Source of the DNA: Acinetobacter proteolyticus | GTDB taxonomy: Bacteria; Pseudomonadota; Gammaproteobacteria; Pseudomonadales; Moraxellaceae | Direction of reading: 5' to 3' | Length of the DNA stretch: 64,000 nt | Assembly (NCBI RefSeq): GCF_000367945.1 | Contig: NZ_KB849179.1 | Location: 2,834,057-2,898,056 of the forward strand | Shown here: positions 54,954 through 63,926 of the stretch, piece after piece | Layout: each line of letters begins with the position of its first letter | Numbering within the stretch: the first letter of the stretch is position 1 | Notes under the pieces: model-generated | What the model saw: only the letters and a program-made list of their open reading frames with translations | Databases searched by the model: none | What the model was told of the DNA's origin: nothing | Program-made: the position numbers and the translations under genes

Positions 54954-55736
54954 TTATTTATGTCTTTTTTGTTCTAAAAGCACTTTTATATTCATACTGA
55001 GGAAGTCAACAACAGGGCCTAAAGCCTGATGCTGTTGTTGCCAGTTTTGCTTGCCTATCTCACCTTTATATTCTTGGATCATGCGCTGCAAAACGGGTTG
55101 ATGCTGCGGCGGTAACTGAGTCATTATCCAGTGTGCGGCTTGATCTTTAGGCACAATCTCATTCGTCATCAAGCTAAAATAAATACGGCATAAGGCTAAA
55201 ATCTGATTACGTTCATCAGCATCCTCATCCCAATGCGCCACAATTGAGGGATAGGTGTCTGCCATTGCCTGCCAGAGTTGCTGTTCAGGAATTGCCGTTG
55301 ACCACTGTGTCAAACTTGGCCCCAACAAACAACGATGATGTAGTTGTGCTTTCTTCAGCAAAATACTCAGATCGGGGTCTGTATGGCCGCGAAGCAAGGC
55401 ACCTTGGTTTAATTCCTCCCGTAACCACTCCCCAAATTGCAGTTCGTAGCTGAGTGGGTAACTTCCCGAAAGAATTTGTGCTTTCAGTACAATGGTGACT
55501 TCAAGTGCACGCTGTGTAGCCCCAATTGGATACGAAATTTTTAATAAGGTTTCTGCCAGTTGCTGTCGTTGCTGGAGTGTCAGTGCTTGACTCACCACAA
55601 CCAAAACATCCAGATCACTTTCTGGACCTAGCCCGCCATCAACGGCTGATCCATACAAATAAATGGCAAAGAGCGATTCACCCAAAAGCTGCTGTAAAGA
55701 CCCTGTTAATTGTTCGAGTTGCAAGGTTTCGGACAT
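54954..55736 (-). CDS. Aminoglycoside nucleotidyltransferase, ANT(3'')-II-like
   Basis: This 260-residue adenylyltransferase has the nucleotidyltransferase signature YGSAVDGGLGPESDLDVLVV (residues 28-47) with G29-S30 and metal-binding D41 and D43, a likely catalytic Glu in RALEVTIV near residue 85, and a C-terminal helical aadA-like domain (SILLKKAQLHHR onward). The layout matches ANT(3'')-II enzymes of Acinetobacter, which modify streptomycin and spectinomycin. ATG 55736 with AGAGG upstream is preferred; the longer frame crosses the guaA terminator. It is chromosomal here, with no integron or gene-cassette site nearby, so it looks intrinsic. Confidence 0.85.
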   Translation of the reverse strand: MSETLQLEQLTGSLQQLLGESLFAIYLYGSAVDGGLGPESDLDVLVVVSQALTLQQRQQLAETLLKISYPIGATQRALEVTIVLKAQILSGSYPLSYELQFGEWLREELNQGALLRGHTDPDLSILLKKAQLHHRCLLGPSLTQWSTAIPEQQLWQAMADTYPSIVAHWDEDADERNQILALCRIYFSLMTNEIVPKDQAAHWIMTQLPPQHQPVLQRMIQEYKGEIGKQNWQQQHQALGPVVDFLSMNIKVLLEQKRHK

Positions 55737-55760
55737 GCTGGACCTCTTTTTCAATCGCAT

Positions 55761-55787
55761 AAAAAAAGGCAGGATTTTCATCCTGCC
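55761..55787 (-). terminator. Intrinsic terminator of guaA
   Basis: On the minus strand, GGCAGGA/TCCTGCC (55768-55774 with 55781-55787) around a six-base loop is followed by seven T residues. It lies eight bases beyond the guaA stop codon and just upstream of the nucleotidyltransferase start. Confidence 0.85.
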
Positions 55788-55794
55788 CTTCATC

Positions 55795-57363
55795 TTATTC
55801 CCACTCAATCGTTGCTGGTGGTTTAGATGACACGTCGTAGACAACGCGAGAAACATCTTTAATTTCGTTCATGATACGGGTTGAAATTTTATCAACCAAT
55901 TCATATGGTAAATGTGCAAAGCGTGCTGTCATAAAGTCAACGGTTTCTACGGCACGAAGTGCAATCACCCATGCATAACGGCGACCATCACCCACCACAC
56001 CCACTGATTTTACAGGTTGGAATACCGCAAATGCTTGTGCAGTTTTGTCGTACCAACCACTGTCACGCAGTTCTTGCATAAAGATGTCGTCAGCAAGACG
56101 AAGAATATCTGCATATTCTTTTTTCACTTCACCCAAAATACGCACCCCCAAACCTGGACCTGGGAACGGATGACGGTAAATCATGCTATGCGGTAAACCA
56201 ATGGTTGTACCTAATTTACGTACTTCGTCTTTGAACAAGTCACGTAATGGTTCAACCAATTCAAATTCTAGGTCATCAGGCAAACCACCCACGTTGTGGT
56301 GTGATTTAATCACGTGTGCTTTACCTTGTTTGCTTGCTGCAGATTCGATCACGTCTGGATAAATCGTACCTTGCGCCAAGAATTTCACGCCATCAAGTTT
56401 ACGCGCTTCTTCTGCAAAAACTTCAATAAACTCACGACCAATGATTTTACGTTTTTTCTCAGGATCAACTTCGCCTGCCAATGCGGTCAAGAAGCGTTGT
56501 TCAGCATCAGCACGGATGACACGAATCCCCATGTTTTCTGCGAACATTTGCATCACTTGATCACCTTCGTTTAAACGAAGTAAACCATTGTCTACAAATA
56601 CGCAGGTTAACTGGTCGCCAATGGCTTTATGCAATAGCGCAGCAACTACAGATGAATCCACACCACCAGATAAACCTAAAAGAACTTTTTCATCACCAAT
56701 TTGTTCGCGTAACTGTTCTACACGTAAGTCGATAATGTGTTCAGGCGTCCACAAACCGCGGCAACCACAAATCTGATGTACGAAGTTAGACAGTAATTCA
56801 GCACCCTTTGCTGTGTGCGTTACTTCTGGATGGAACTGAACGCCATAGAAACGACGTGTTTCATCACTCACCGCAGCAAATGGGCAGCTTGGTGTGCTTG
56901 CTGTGACTTGAAAACCTTCTGGAATCGCACTTACTTTATCGCCATGACTCATCCAAACATGCAATTGGTTTTCACGGTCTTGCAAGTTGCCAATCAAATG
57001 ATCACGAACAAGGATATCAACTTCCGCATAACCAAATTCATGCACTGTACCTGGCTCTACTTTACCGCCAAGTTGTTCAGACATGGTTTGTAAACCATAG
57101 CAAATACCCAATACTGGTACGCCTAATTCAAATACAACTTGTGGCGCGCGTGGGCTTCCTTCTTCATGTACGCTCTCAGGGCCACCTGATAAAATAATCC
57201 CGTTTGGATTAAACGCACGAATGTCTTCTTCCGACATATCGAATGCATACATTTCAGAATAGACACCCGCTTCACGTACACGACGTGCAATGAGCTGGCT
57301 ATATTGAGAGCCGAAATCCAAAATAAGGATACGATCTTCAGTAATTTGAGTATTGGTCGTCAT
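55795..57363 (-). CDS. guaA: GMP synthase (glutamine-hydrolysing)
   Basis: This 522-residue bifunctional enzyme makes GMP from XMP. The class I glutamine amidotransferase domain (residues ~1-200) has the nucleophile Cys in [14 protein letters not shown] and the His/Glu pair in [12 protein letters not shown]. The ATP-pyrophosphatase domain has the P-loop [13 protein letters not shown] (~228-240), and the C-terminal dimerisation domain ends KPPATIEWE, the standard family terminus. It is a single gene ending at a strong terminator. The link to purine metabolism of the 9-19 kb module is only thematic. Confidence 0.98.
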   Translation of the reverse strand: MTTNTQITEDRILILDFGSQYSQLIARRVREAGVYSEMYAFDMSEEDIRAFNPNGIILSGGPESVHEEGSPRAPQVVFELGVPVLGICYGLQTMSEQLGGKVEPGTVHEFGYAEVDILVRDHLIGNLQDRENQLHVWMSHGDKVSAIPEGFQVTASTPSCPFAAVSDETRRFYGVQFHPEVTHTAKGAELLSNFVHQICGCRGLWTPEHIIDLRVEQLREQIGDEKVLLGLSGGVDSSVVAALLHKAIGDQLTCVFVDNGLLRLNEGDQVMQMFAENMGIRVIRADAEQRFLTALAGEVDPEKKRKIIGREFIEVFAEEARKLDGVKFLAQGTIYPDVIESAASKQGKAHVIKSHHNVGGLPDDLEFELVEPLRDLFKDEVRKLGTTIGLPHSMIYRHPFPGPGLGVRILGEVKKEYADILRLADDIFMQELRDSGWYDKTAQAFAVFQPVKSVGVVGDGRRYAWVIALRAVETVDFMTARFAHLPYELVDKISTRIMNEIKDVSRVVYDVSSKPPATIEWE

Positions 57364-57794
57364 GGTTCATCATAAAGGCAAATGAATTAAGCGCCATATT
57401 CTAACATTTTTCACGCTTTGACGCATCGCAATTCATCATCTATCTTGTTTTTTCATTGGATTGAGCAATCGACACTGATATTTAAACTAAAATTTCATCG
57501 CAAAGCACAAAATAAGGAGAGTTAAATCAACAATTCTTGCCCATTCTGCTCAACACAAAGCAAAAATTGGTGCTAAGATGGCAAGTCAAGATCTGCATTA
57601 CCATGGAAAGGTATTCAATCGACAGCATCGTTGCCTTTTTATACGATTGTGATGTCCTGATTCAAAGGAAAATAAAAGGGTAACTCAAAAAATTAAGGGT
57701 CTTGGTGCTTCACCAATGACCGAAAATATTTCACTATCATCTAGCGCTTGCCCGACCACGAGCAACAATTAGGACTTGAAGGACCAATAAAATA
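57364..57794. promoter_or_regulatory. Divergent guaA / DUF445 intergenic region
   Basis: These 431 bases hold no convincing gene. A small hairpin TTGGTG/CACCAA lies at 57702-57716. The two promoters should lie here; I did not find a clear regulator site, riboswitch or repeat. Confidence 0.4.
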
Positions 57795-59033
57795 ATGTTT
57801 CAAGAAATGATTGCGGATTTTCAACAGAATTTCTGGTTATATATTTCAATCCCCTTTATCAGTGGCTTTATTGGCTATGTGACCAAAGTCATTGCCATTC
57901 AAATGATGTTTTCACCACTTGAGTTTAAAGGATTGCGATTATTTGGTCTTCCACTCGGATGGCAAGGGATTGTTCCCCGTAAAGCAGAGAAGATGGCCAC
58001 CACAGCAGTGGAGTTGATGACCTCCAAGCTGATTAAACCCGAAGAAATTTTTGCCCGACTTGATCCCAAACGGATTGCCCAAGAAATTGAAAAACCATTG
58101 ATGGCAGCGGCTGAGGACATTACCCGAGAAGTGGCACAACAATACCAACCTGGCCTATGGGAAGGCATGCCTGAGTTTGCACGACAAAAACTGATTAAGC
58201 GTGTCCAAGCCAAAGCACCAGAGATTGTTGAACATATTATGAGTGAAGTACAAAAGGATGTTGCCAAGTACTTCGACATCAAACATATGGTGGTCAACAA
58301 CCTGCTCAAAGACAAACGCCTGCTCAATGAAATCTTTAAGAAAGTGGGTAAACAGGAATTCAAATTCTTTAGTAATGTCGGTTTCGTGTTTGGTTTTGCG
58401 ATTGGTGTGGTACAAATGCTGTGCTGGATCGTGACCCAAGGTAAATACCCATGGATGTTGCCGATGTTTGGTGGCTTTGTCGGCTTCTTCAGCGACTGGA
58501 TGGCCTTGCAAATGATGTTCCGACCGCTGTACCCAAAAAAGATCATGGGCTATACCTGGCAAGGGTTGTTTATTAAACGTCAAAATGAAGTTGCTGCGGA
58601 TTATGCCGCACTCATTTCCAAACAGTTACTGACTTCACGCAACATGATGGAAGAGCTTTTTTCAGGGACACATTCAGACAAAGTCATTGAATTGGTCAGC
58701 CGCCAAGTCAAACAGGAAATTGATTTACAAGCGGGTATTGTGCGTCCATTGGTGGTCTATGCGATTGGCGGAGAGAAATACCAAAACCTGAAAGCCGAAG
58801 TCGCAGAACGTATTCTCAAGCAACTTCCAGACACCATGCGCTATGTGGAATCCTATGCTGAAGATGCCATGAATGTGCGTAACACCTTGGTTGAACGTAT
58901 GCAGAAACTGAGTCCAGAAGAGTTTGAAGGCATGCTCCGTCCCGCCTTCAAAGAAGATGAATGGTCATTGATTATTGTCGGTGCTGTATTGGGTTTCCTC
59001 GTCGGGGAAATGCAGATTCATTTCATGCTCTAA
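57795..59033 (+). CDS. DUF445 membrane protein
   Basis: This 412-residue protein matches DUF445 by its repeated motif: FISGFIGYVTKVIAIQMMFSPLEFKG near the N-terminus (landmarks 21-46) and GGFVGFFSDWMALQMMFRPLYPKK in the middle (227-250). The two halves thus repeat a membrane re-entrant-like element. Hydrophobic helices flank each copy, and the last residues form another helix (IIVGAVLGFLVGEMQIHF). The family's function is unknown. GAAGGA precedes the ATG. It is transcribed alone and ends at a strong hairpin. Confidence 0.85.
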   Translation: MFQEMIADFQQNFWLYISIPFISGFIGYVTKVIAIQMMFSPLEFKGLRLFGLPLGWQGIVPRKAEKMATTAVELMTSKLIKPEEIFARLDPKRIAQEIEKPLMAAAEDITREVAQQYQPGLWEGMPEFARQKLIKRVQAKAPEIVEHIMSEVQKDVAKYFDIKHMVVNNLLKDKRLLNEIFKKVGKQEFKFFSNVGFVFGFAIGVVQMLCWIVTQGKYPWMLPMFGGFVGFFSDWMALQMMFRPLYPKKIMGYTWQGLFIKRQNEVAADYAALISKQLLTSRNMMEELFSGTHSDKVIELVSRQVKQEIDLQAGIVRPLVVYAIGGEKYQNLKAEVAERILKQLPDTMRYVESYAEDAMNVRNTLVERMQKLSPEEFEGMLRPAFKEDEWSLIIVGAVLGFLVGEMQIHFML

Positions 59034-59051
59034 GCTACTCATCTAGAAAAG

Positions 59052-59079
59052 AAAAAAGGAAGCAGATGCTTCCTTTTTT
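59052..59079. terminator. Bidirectional intrinsic terminator
   Basis: AAAAAAGGAAGC pairs with GCTTCCTTTTTT around AGAT. It separates the DUF445 gene from the convergent YgiW-like gene and can stop both transcripts. Confidence 0.9.
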
Positions 59080-59085
59080 ATGCAC

Positions 59086-59457
59086 TTATCGATGCACATA
59101 TTTTTCAATTTTGATCACTTCGATATCGGTTGGTTTATAGCGATGGGTATCCACCTCGCCCACCAAACGCACATGATCACCCACTTTTAGTCCTGCTTGA
59201 CGCCAAAGATCATCATCAATTTCGACGCTGATCGTACCACTCGAATCTTTAAACTCATAATGGTCGCTTTGCAAGTGTTTGCTAATCTGGCCAGTCAGAG
59301 TAACACCAGTTTCATCGGCCAATTTCGCGACTTGGCTTACGGTCACCACATTCTTTGCCGCTTCCTGTACCAATACATGATCATCCTTACCTGCCCATGC
59401 TAGGCTCGATAAACCTGTAACGACCACCAAGCCACAACCGATCAACATTTTTTTCAT
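59086..59457 (-). CDS. YgiW/YdeI-type periplasmic BOF protein
   Basis: This 123-residue exported protein has a signal peptide cleaved after LAWA and a mature OB-fold (BOF) domain: VTLTGQISKHLQSDHYEFKD, GTISVEIDDDLWRQAGLKVG, HVRLVGEVD (residues ~50-105). Family members such as E. coli YgiW and Salmonella VisP/YdeI help resist peroxides, cationic peptides and other envelope stresses. ATG 59457 is seven bases from AGGA; the ATG at 59463 is an alternative. The gene has its own leader region with a GC-rich hairpin (59555-59574) about 100 bases upstream. Confidence 0.88.
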   Translation of the reverse strand: MKKMLIGCGLVVVTGLSSLAWAGKDDHVLVQEAAKNVVTVSQVAKLADETGVTLTGQISKHLQSDHYEFKDSSGTISVEIDDDLWRQAGLKVGDHVRLVGEVDTHRYKPTDIEVIKIEKYVHR

Positions 59458-59554
59458 TTTCATGTCCTATTTGTTTTAACCCATTATGATCTAAACAGAA
59501 ATAAGCACGGCTGTCGGCTTCCGTTTGTAAGTAAGCGAGTGAGGCATACGAATT

Positions 59555-59591
59555 CCCCGCGACTGGGCGCGGGGCAAGCTCTGATGAGCTT
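59555..59591 (-). terminator. GC-rich hairpins at the end of the DoxX gene
   Basis: CCCCGCG/CGCGGGG (59555-59561 with 59568-59574) and AAGCTC/GAGCTT (59576-59581 with 59586-59591) follow each other around the DoxX stop codon. The GC content stands out against the AT-rich surroundings. There is no U-tract, so it may be a partial terminator or a leader structure of the YgiW-like gene. Confidence 0.45.
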
Positions 59592-60009
59592 ATTGTTTTT
59601 CAATCAGATGATCGAGGCTAATACGACCTGCACCATAGAGCATCAACATAAAGAAACCGCCCGCCATCGCAAAGTTCTTCATAAAGTTAATCGCATCATC
59701 TGGCCCACCATGGAAGATGAATGCAGTGAGAATGCTAAAGATACCTAAGCCCAATGATGCAAAGCGGGTCTGGAAGCCAAACAGTAATGCCAGACCGCCA
59801 CCAAACTCAACCAGAATCACTAAGGGTAACAGAGCACCCGGAACACCCATGGATTCCATATAACCCACCGTACCTGCATAGCCGACAATCTTGCCCCAAC
59901 CTGCAACAAGAAAAATATAAGCCAATAACAAACGAGCAATCAAAGTGACAACATTCGCCACGCCAGACTGTGTTACGATATTTTTTACAACAACATTCGG
60001 ATTAAACAT
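59590..60009 (-). CDS. DoxX-family membrane protein
   Basis: This 139-residue inner-membrane protein has four predicted helices. It belongs to the DoxX/DoxD-like group (LIARLLLAYIFLVAGWGKIVGY, then LPLVILVEFGGGLALLFGFQT as landmarks ~22-43 and ~79-99). In other bacteria such proteins associate with thiosulfate or redox stress, but the biochemical role of this subgroup is not settled. ATG 60009 is preferred over an in-frame ATG five codons earlier because it begins the family-like MFNPNVV. It is transcribed divergently from the DedA gene. Confidence 0.85.
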   Translation of the reverse strand: MFNPNVVVKNIVTQSGVANVVTLIARLLLAYIFLVAGWGKIVGYAGTVGYMESMGVPGALLPLVILVEFGGGLALLFGFQTRFASLGLGIFSILTAFIFHGGPDDAINFMKNFAMAGGFFMLMLYGAGRISLDHLIEKQ

Positions 60010-60246
60010 AATCAATTTCCACACTGTTTGTTTTTTAACATGCTAGCAGTTTATGTATGTTTAATTTTGCAATAAACACCAATTTAGTTAACATATCGTT
60101 CCTTATTTGCAACAATAACAGTATTTTTCTGGCTTAATTCCCCTGCTCATCTGTCCTTAAAAGTTACCAATTAATTTGCTTTTTATACTGACTTTCTAAA
60201 GAGGCACTGCTAGGATTTAGTCCACATTCATAGTGTTAATCCCTCC

Positions 60247-60885
60247 ATGGAACTCATTGATTTTATTCTGCACGTTGACGAACACCTTTTAGAATTTATT
60301 ACCAATTATGGCGTATGGATTTATGCCATTTTATTCCTGATTATTTTTGTTGAAACTGGTTTGGTGGTAATGCCATTTCTTCCAGGTGACAGCTTATTAT
60401 TTGCTGCAGGTGCTTTGGCTGCGTCTACAGGTGCAATGGATCCATGGATACTGGGTGTTTTGTTGTTTATCGCGGCCGTACTTGGTGATACCTTGAATTA
60501 TCATATTGGTCGTTATGTAGGTCCGCGTGTATTTGAAACCAATTCACGCTTCATCAATAAACAGCACTTGCTTAAAACCCAAGAATTCTTTCAACGTCAC
60601 GGCGGTAAAACCATTATTTTCGCCCGCTTTGTTCCTTTTGCGCGGACCTTCGCTCCCTTTGTAGCCGGTGCTGGCAGTATGAACTATAAGTACTTCTTGA
60701 CCTATAACGTGGTGGGTGCATTTTGCTGGATCGCATCGTTCATCACCCTTGGCTACTTATTCGGTAATATGCCAATCGTGAAAGATAATTTTACCCATCT
60801 CATTTTCGGTATTATTATTATCAGTGTGTTACCGGGTATCATTGGCTTTATTCGTCAGAAAATGAAAGGTGCCAAAGCTCAGTAA
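60247..60885 (+). CDS. DedA-family membrane protein
   Basis: This 212-residue polytopic inner-membrane protein of the DedA/VTT family shows FLPGDSLLFAAGALAA, the GDTLNYHIGRYVG segment, and the conserved ARFVPFARTFAPFVAGAG with essential Arg residues (landmarks ~45-60, ~80-92, ~125-142). Some DedA proteins flip undecaprenyl phosphate or other lipids and support proton-motive-force homeostasis and resistance to cationic peptides; the exact activity here is not known. The stop codon is 13 bases from the convergent LysE gene. Confidence 0.92.
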   Translation: MELIDFILHVDEHLLEFITNYGVWIYAILFLIIFVETGLVVMPFLPGDSLLFAAGALAASTGAMDPWILGVLLFIAAVLGDTLNYHIGRYVGPRVFETNSRFINKQHLLKTQEFFQRHGGKTIIFARFVPFARTFAPFVAGAGSMNYKYFLTYNVVGAFCWIASFITLGYLFGNMPIVKDNFTHLIFGIIIISVLPGIIGFIRQKMKGAKAQ

Positions 60886-60898
60886 ATCGAAAGTTCTG

Positions 60899-61489
60899 TT
60901 AAAAGAAACGTAACAGCATTGGCAGCATACACATTAGCAATAACATGGCCGACCCTTTGTATAAATGGTCGGCTTTAATTCCAACCAGACTTCCTGCCAA
61001 TAATGCCCGTCCAAACAACATCCAGAAAATACTGACGGGAATCAGAATAAGACTAAAAATCGCAAATACCAGCGCGGCTTGTTCAATCGAATTCCAGGTT
61101 TCAGCTGGAAAAATTCCAGAAGCCAACAACACCGTTTTGGGATTTTTGAGTGTGGAGAGAAATAACTGTCTTTTACGAATATGTTGGTGATGCTGATCTA
61201 GTTTTTGTAGATGGGAGCCTTTCCACAGATGGAATGCCATCCACAACACATAGAGTAAACTGAGCGTATGTAGAATCGCCCCAATTGCAGGCCAAATCGG
61301 ATCAAATAAATGAATGAAGAGCGCCCATAAACTAATCCCGTAAAGATAACCCAACCACTCAATTGGAATAAACGTGATGGTTTTAGGAACACCGTGTTGG
61401 TGTGTTGCACTGGCAAGCAAAGCATTGGTCGGACCTGGTATCAATAATACCGCCAACATCGCCAAAACAAAAAACCAACTCTCAATCAT
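60899..61489 (-). CDS. LysE-family transporter
   Basis: This 196-residue inner-membrane protein has about six helices. Landmarks are LIPGPTNALLASATHQHG near the N-terminus (PGPxxxxxx motif of LysE/RhtB proteins) and LFLSTLKNPKTVLLASGIFP in the middle. This is a different branch from the LysE gene at 37127: it lacks the RhtB-like N-terminus and is closer to YrhP-type short forms. ATG 61489 is chosen over 61495; neither has a strong ribosome binding site. The substrate is unknown. Confidence 0.82.
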   Translation of the reverse strand: MIESWFFVLAMLAVLLIPGPTNALLASATHQHGVPKTITFIPIEWLGYLYGISLWALFIHLFDPIWPAIGAILHTLSLLYVLWMAFHLWKGSHLQKLDQHHQHIRKRQLFLSTLKNPKTVLLASGIFPAETWNSIEQAALVFAIFSLILIPVSIFWMLFGRALLAGSLVGIKADHLYKGSAMLLLMCMLPMLLRFF

Positions 61490-61699
61490 ACACATACCGA
61501 ACGGCTAGACATGGGCGCCACCTTAAACGAATTTAGGGCAAAAACACAAATTTTCAGGGCATCCTCGAATAAAACAAATCAATGAATTAGCTGAGTTATA
61601 AATTTTAATTATTTGATTTTTAACATTATATTTTGAAACATTTTGCTATAATTTAGTTGCTGACCGCCATCTTGAGCGATGACGATCAGTTCTCAAAAT

Positions 61700-62089
61700 T
61701 TACGATTTTGGGCGTTGTTTTACAATGATTGGGCAACCTTTAAACTTTGCTGCCTGTACAATTGCATCTTGCTGACCCATGACATTGGCAAGTTCGGTAT
61801 TTTTGGTATTCATCGACTGACCCATATTCACCGAGATTGATGGACCAAAGCCCCAACCACCTCTGCCCCAGCCACCACCAAGACCAAGACCCACACCCAT
61901 CCCTGTACGTTTTGGCGTTTGCACACCATTTTCGATATAGAGCTGAATACGGTTGTACTCGGCTTGCAACTGTTGGCAATTCAGTGCTTGATATTGTGTC
62001 GGCGATACATAAGCTGGCTTAACCGTTGATGCACACGCACCCAATAACAAACTTGCTGCCAAAACAGGCATCCAATATAAGCGTTTCAT
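61700..62089 (-). CDS. Hypothetical lipoprotein paired with ParA
   Basis: This 129-residue exported lipoprotein has lipobox LLLGAC at ~15-20, a YQALNCQQLQAEYNRIQ segment (residues ~33-49) and a Gly/Trp-rich middle (MGVGLGLGGGWGRGGWGFG), followed by a helical QQDAIVQAAKFKGCP end. The two Cys in the mature part (C38 and C120) could form a disulfide. It begins nine bases after the ParA stop codon, an unusual pairing that suggests one transcript. Function unknown. Confidence 0.8.
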   Translation of the reverse strand: MKRLYWMPVLAASLLLGACASTVKPAYVSPTQYQALNCQQLQAEYNRIQLYIENGVQTPKRTGMGVGLGLGGGWGRGGWGFGPSISVNMGQSMNTKNTELANVMGQQDAIVQAAKFKGCPIIVKQRPKS

Positions 62090-62098
62090 AAGATTCTC

Positions 62099-62941
62099 TT
62101 ATTTCTTTGATTCAATCTCATTGAACAGGGTCACATAGGCGACGGTCAATTTGTGGTCAGATGCCAAATGAATCAAGGGTAAATTCTTTTGATGTGATTC
62201 TTTCATCAAGATTGATGGCGGCAACATGCTCTCTAGCACAGGCAAACCTTCATCTTTGAGTTGTTGAACCACTTCTCGGGGTAATTTTGCCTGAGATTGG
62301 AACTGATTGACCACAATTCCCTCAATCTCCAAGCGATCATTATGATCATCTTGGGTTTCGAGGACATTTTCAATCAAAGTTTGTAACGCACGTTTCGAGA
62401 ACACATCGCAATCGAATGGAATCAGCACGCGATCTGCAGAAATCAGCGCCGATAGCGTAAAGAAGTTAAATGCAGGCGGGGTATCAATAAAGATACGGTC
62501 ATAACGTGCACTGAGGGATTGAATCGAATCGCGTAACTTATAGATTTTGTGCTTACTTTCCAGTGCATGCTCCAATGCACCGAGGCTTGGGCTGGCAGGA
62601 ATCACATCCAGATTGTCAAAAGTAGTGCGATGTACATAACTGTCCAGTCCTTTGCCACGCGGTGCTTTCAGGATTGAACCAATGGCATTGCCAATTAAAC
62701 CTTTTTGCTGTGTGTTACCTAAAACATCTTCGAAGAAATTTTCAATGTTTGGCTCTAATGCGGCTTTATCCGCAGAATAGGTTGCATCTTCACCCAAAAG
62801 GTATTGGCTTGAGTTTGCTTGTGGATCAAGGTCTATCACCAAGGTTCTGAGACCTTGTTTAGCGCTAATGGCAGCTAAATTCACCGTGATACTTGATTTC
62901 CCCACACCACCTTTTTGGTTAAACACCACACGCGTTAACAT
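62099..62941 (-). CDS. Orphan ParA/MinD-type ATPase
   Basis: This 280-residue P-loop ATPase of the ParA family has a deviant Walker A KGGVGKSS (~11-18), DLDPQANSS (~38-46) and IDTPPAFNFF (switch/Walker B region, ~152-161). These proteins form ATP-dependent patches on DNA or membranes to position cargo. No parB or parS-like site is visible next to it, and the gene lies amid chromosomal housekeeping genes, so it is an orphan ParA rather than a plasmid system. GAGGG precedes the ATG. A coupled lipoprotein gene follows. Confidence 0.88.
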   Translation of the reverse strand: MLTRVVFNQKGGVGKSSITVNLAAISAKQGLRTLVIDLDPQANSSQYLLGEDATYSADKAALEPNIENFFEDVLGNTQQKGLIGNAIGSILKAPRGKGLDSYVHRTTFDNLDVIPASPSLGALEHALESKHKIYKLRDSIQSLSARYDRIFIDTPPAFNFFTLSALISADRVLIPFDCDVFSKRALQTLIENVLETQDDHNDRLEIEGIVVNQFQSQAKLPREVVQQLKDEGLPVLESMLPPSILMKESHQKNLPLIHLASDHKLTVAYVTLFNEIESKK

Positions 62942-63025
62942 TGATTTCCCTCTAACATATTTTTTGTAAACTGCACGCAGTTTAACCTAGTGCAAAAACA
63001 ATTACTCAAACAATGTGTCGAACAA

Positions 63026-63421
63026 TCAGGCAAAAACTGGCTTAATCATGACAAGGCCTAAAATTCCCACCATCGCCACCGTTCCGATCAATAACCCAGC
63101 ACGACGTTGTTGCAGCAAAATATGACTGTCCTTTTTATAAGTTTTGATCAAAGATGACCACAATACAAAAAATAAAATCACTTTGGCATAGAACCAAGGC
63201 TGCACCTCAAAGTTATTAATGAACAGTAAAACCGCACCCGTCACAATAATTAAAGTCAAAGACAGATGCTGCAGACCCACCAGGCCTTTACGGGCTTTGG
63301 GATTGGGTTGTTGATCTTGTATACCAACAAAAAGTGTTGAACCACGTAATACAAAAGCAATGATCAATAAGCTCACTGCAGACATATGCACAATTTTAGT
63401 GAATAAATGGATATCCATCAT
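63026..63421 (-). CDS. SirB2-like small membrane protein
   Basis: This 131-residue inner-membrane protein has four predicted helices (FTKIVHMSAVSLLIIAFVLR, LTLIIVTGAVLLFINN and others). The HMSAVSLLIIAFVLRGS and KVILFFVLW phrases fit the SirB2 family, described near haem-related or regulatory genes in enterics but without a proven biochemical role. It starts six bases after the BolA gene on the same strand, so the two are cotranscribed. The first of two adjacent ATGs is used; the second is equally possible. Confidence 0.8.
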   Translation of the reverse strand: MMDIHLFTKIVHMSAVSLLIIAFVLRGSTLFVGIQDQQPNPKARKGLVGLQHLSLTLIIVTGAVLLFINNFEVQPWFYAKVILFFVLWSSLIKTYKKDSHILLQQRRAGLLIGTVAMVGILGLVMIKPVFA

Positions 63422-63427
63422 TGATCC

Positions 63428-63736
63428 TTAGCTTTTTGGGGCATGTGCACATTCAGGACTGGCAGGCGCCTCACCTTGCCATTCACTCGATACATAGGCA
63501 TGAATCGCCAGCGCGTGGATGCGACCTGGGCTCATTAACTCAGCAGCAACCGCATAAATTTTTTGATGACGTTGTACCAAACGCAGGCCTTGGAATTCAT
63601 CACTCACCACAATCACTTTAAAGTGTGACTCTTTGCCTGGGAAATAACCACCATGTCCTGCCGACTCATTGATTACTTCAAGATGGCTAGGTGCGAGCGT
63701 ATTTAAACGTTCAATCAACTGTTGTTCTAAGTTCAT
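63428..63736 (-). CDS. BolA-family protein
   Basis: This 102-residue BolA-type protein has the HxGHGG-like region NESAGHGGYFPGKESHFKVIVVSDEF (landmarks ~24-49) and the conserved RIHALAIHAY signature near residues 71-80, where the invariant His lies. BolA-type proteins form iron-sulfur complexes with monothiol glutaredoxins and affect cell shape and stress responses. This copy resembles the BolA/YrbA-like short forms; the C-terminal tail PASPECAHAPKS adds one Cys. It heads a two-gene unit with the SirB2-like gene. Confidence 0.9.
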   Translation of the reverse strand: MNLEQQLIERLNTLAPSHLEVINESAGHGGYFPGKESHFKVIVVSDEFQGLRLVQRHQKIYAVAAELMSPGRIHALAIHAYVSSEWQGEAPASPECAHAPKS

Positions 63737-63889
63737 CAGTCACTCTGTAAGGTCAGATTGAGATAGTTCATTAGTATACATGAGCGGAATCTGAGGGAAA
63801 CTTTTGTACGAAAATTTGCTTTACCCTGCTTTTTTTTCATGAAAGTGCTTTAATTTTATGCAAATAATCAATTTCTTTGCATAAAATTA

Positions 63890-63917
63890 TTGACCCTATT
63901 TTTGCTTAATGTATTAT
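63890..63917 (+). promoter_or_regulatory. Promoter of the tRNA-Gly gene
   Basis: TTGACC (63890-63895) and TATTAT (63912-63917) are separated by 16 bases and lie ten bases ahead of the tRNA, which fits a strong stable-RNA promoter. Confidence 0.65.
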
Positions 63918-63926
63918 ACACGGCAT

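Noticed and set aside
54954..55736. Integron gene cassette carrying an aadA gene
   Set aside because: No attC-like inverted core sites and no integrase; the neighbours are guaA and a LysR gene, so a resident chromosomal gene is more likely.
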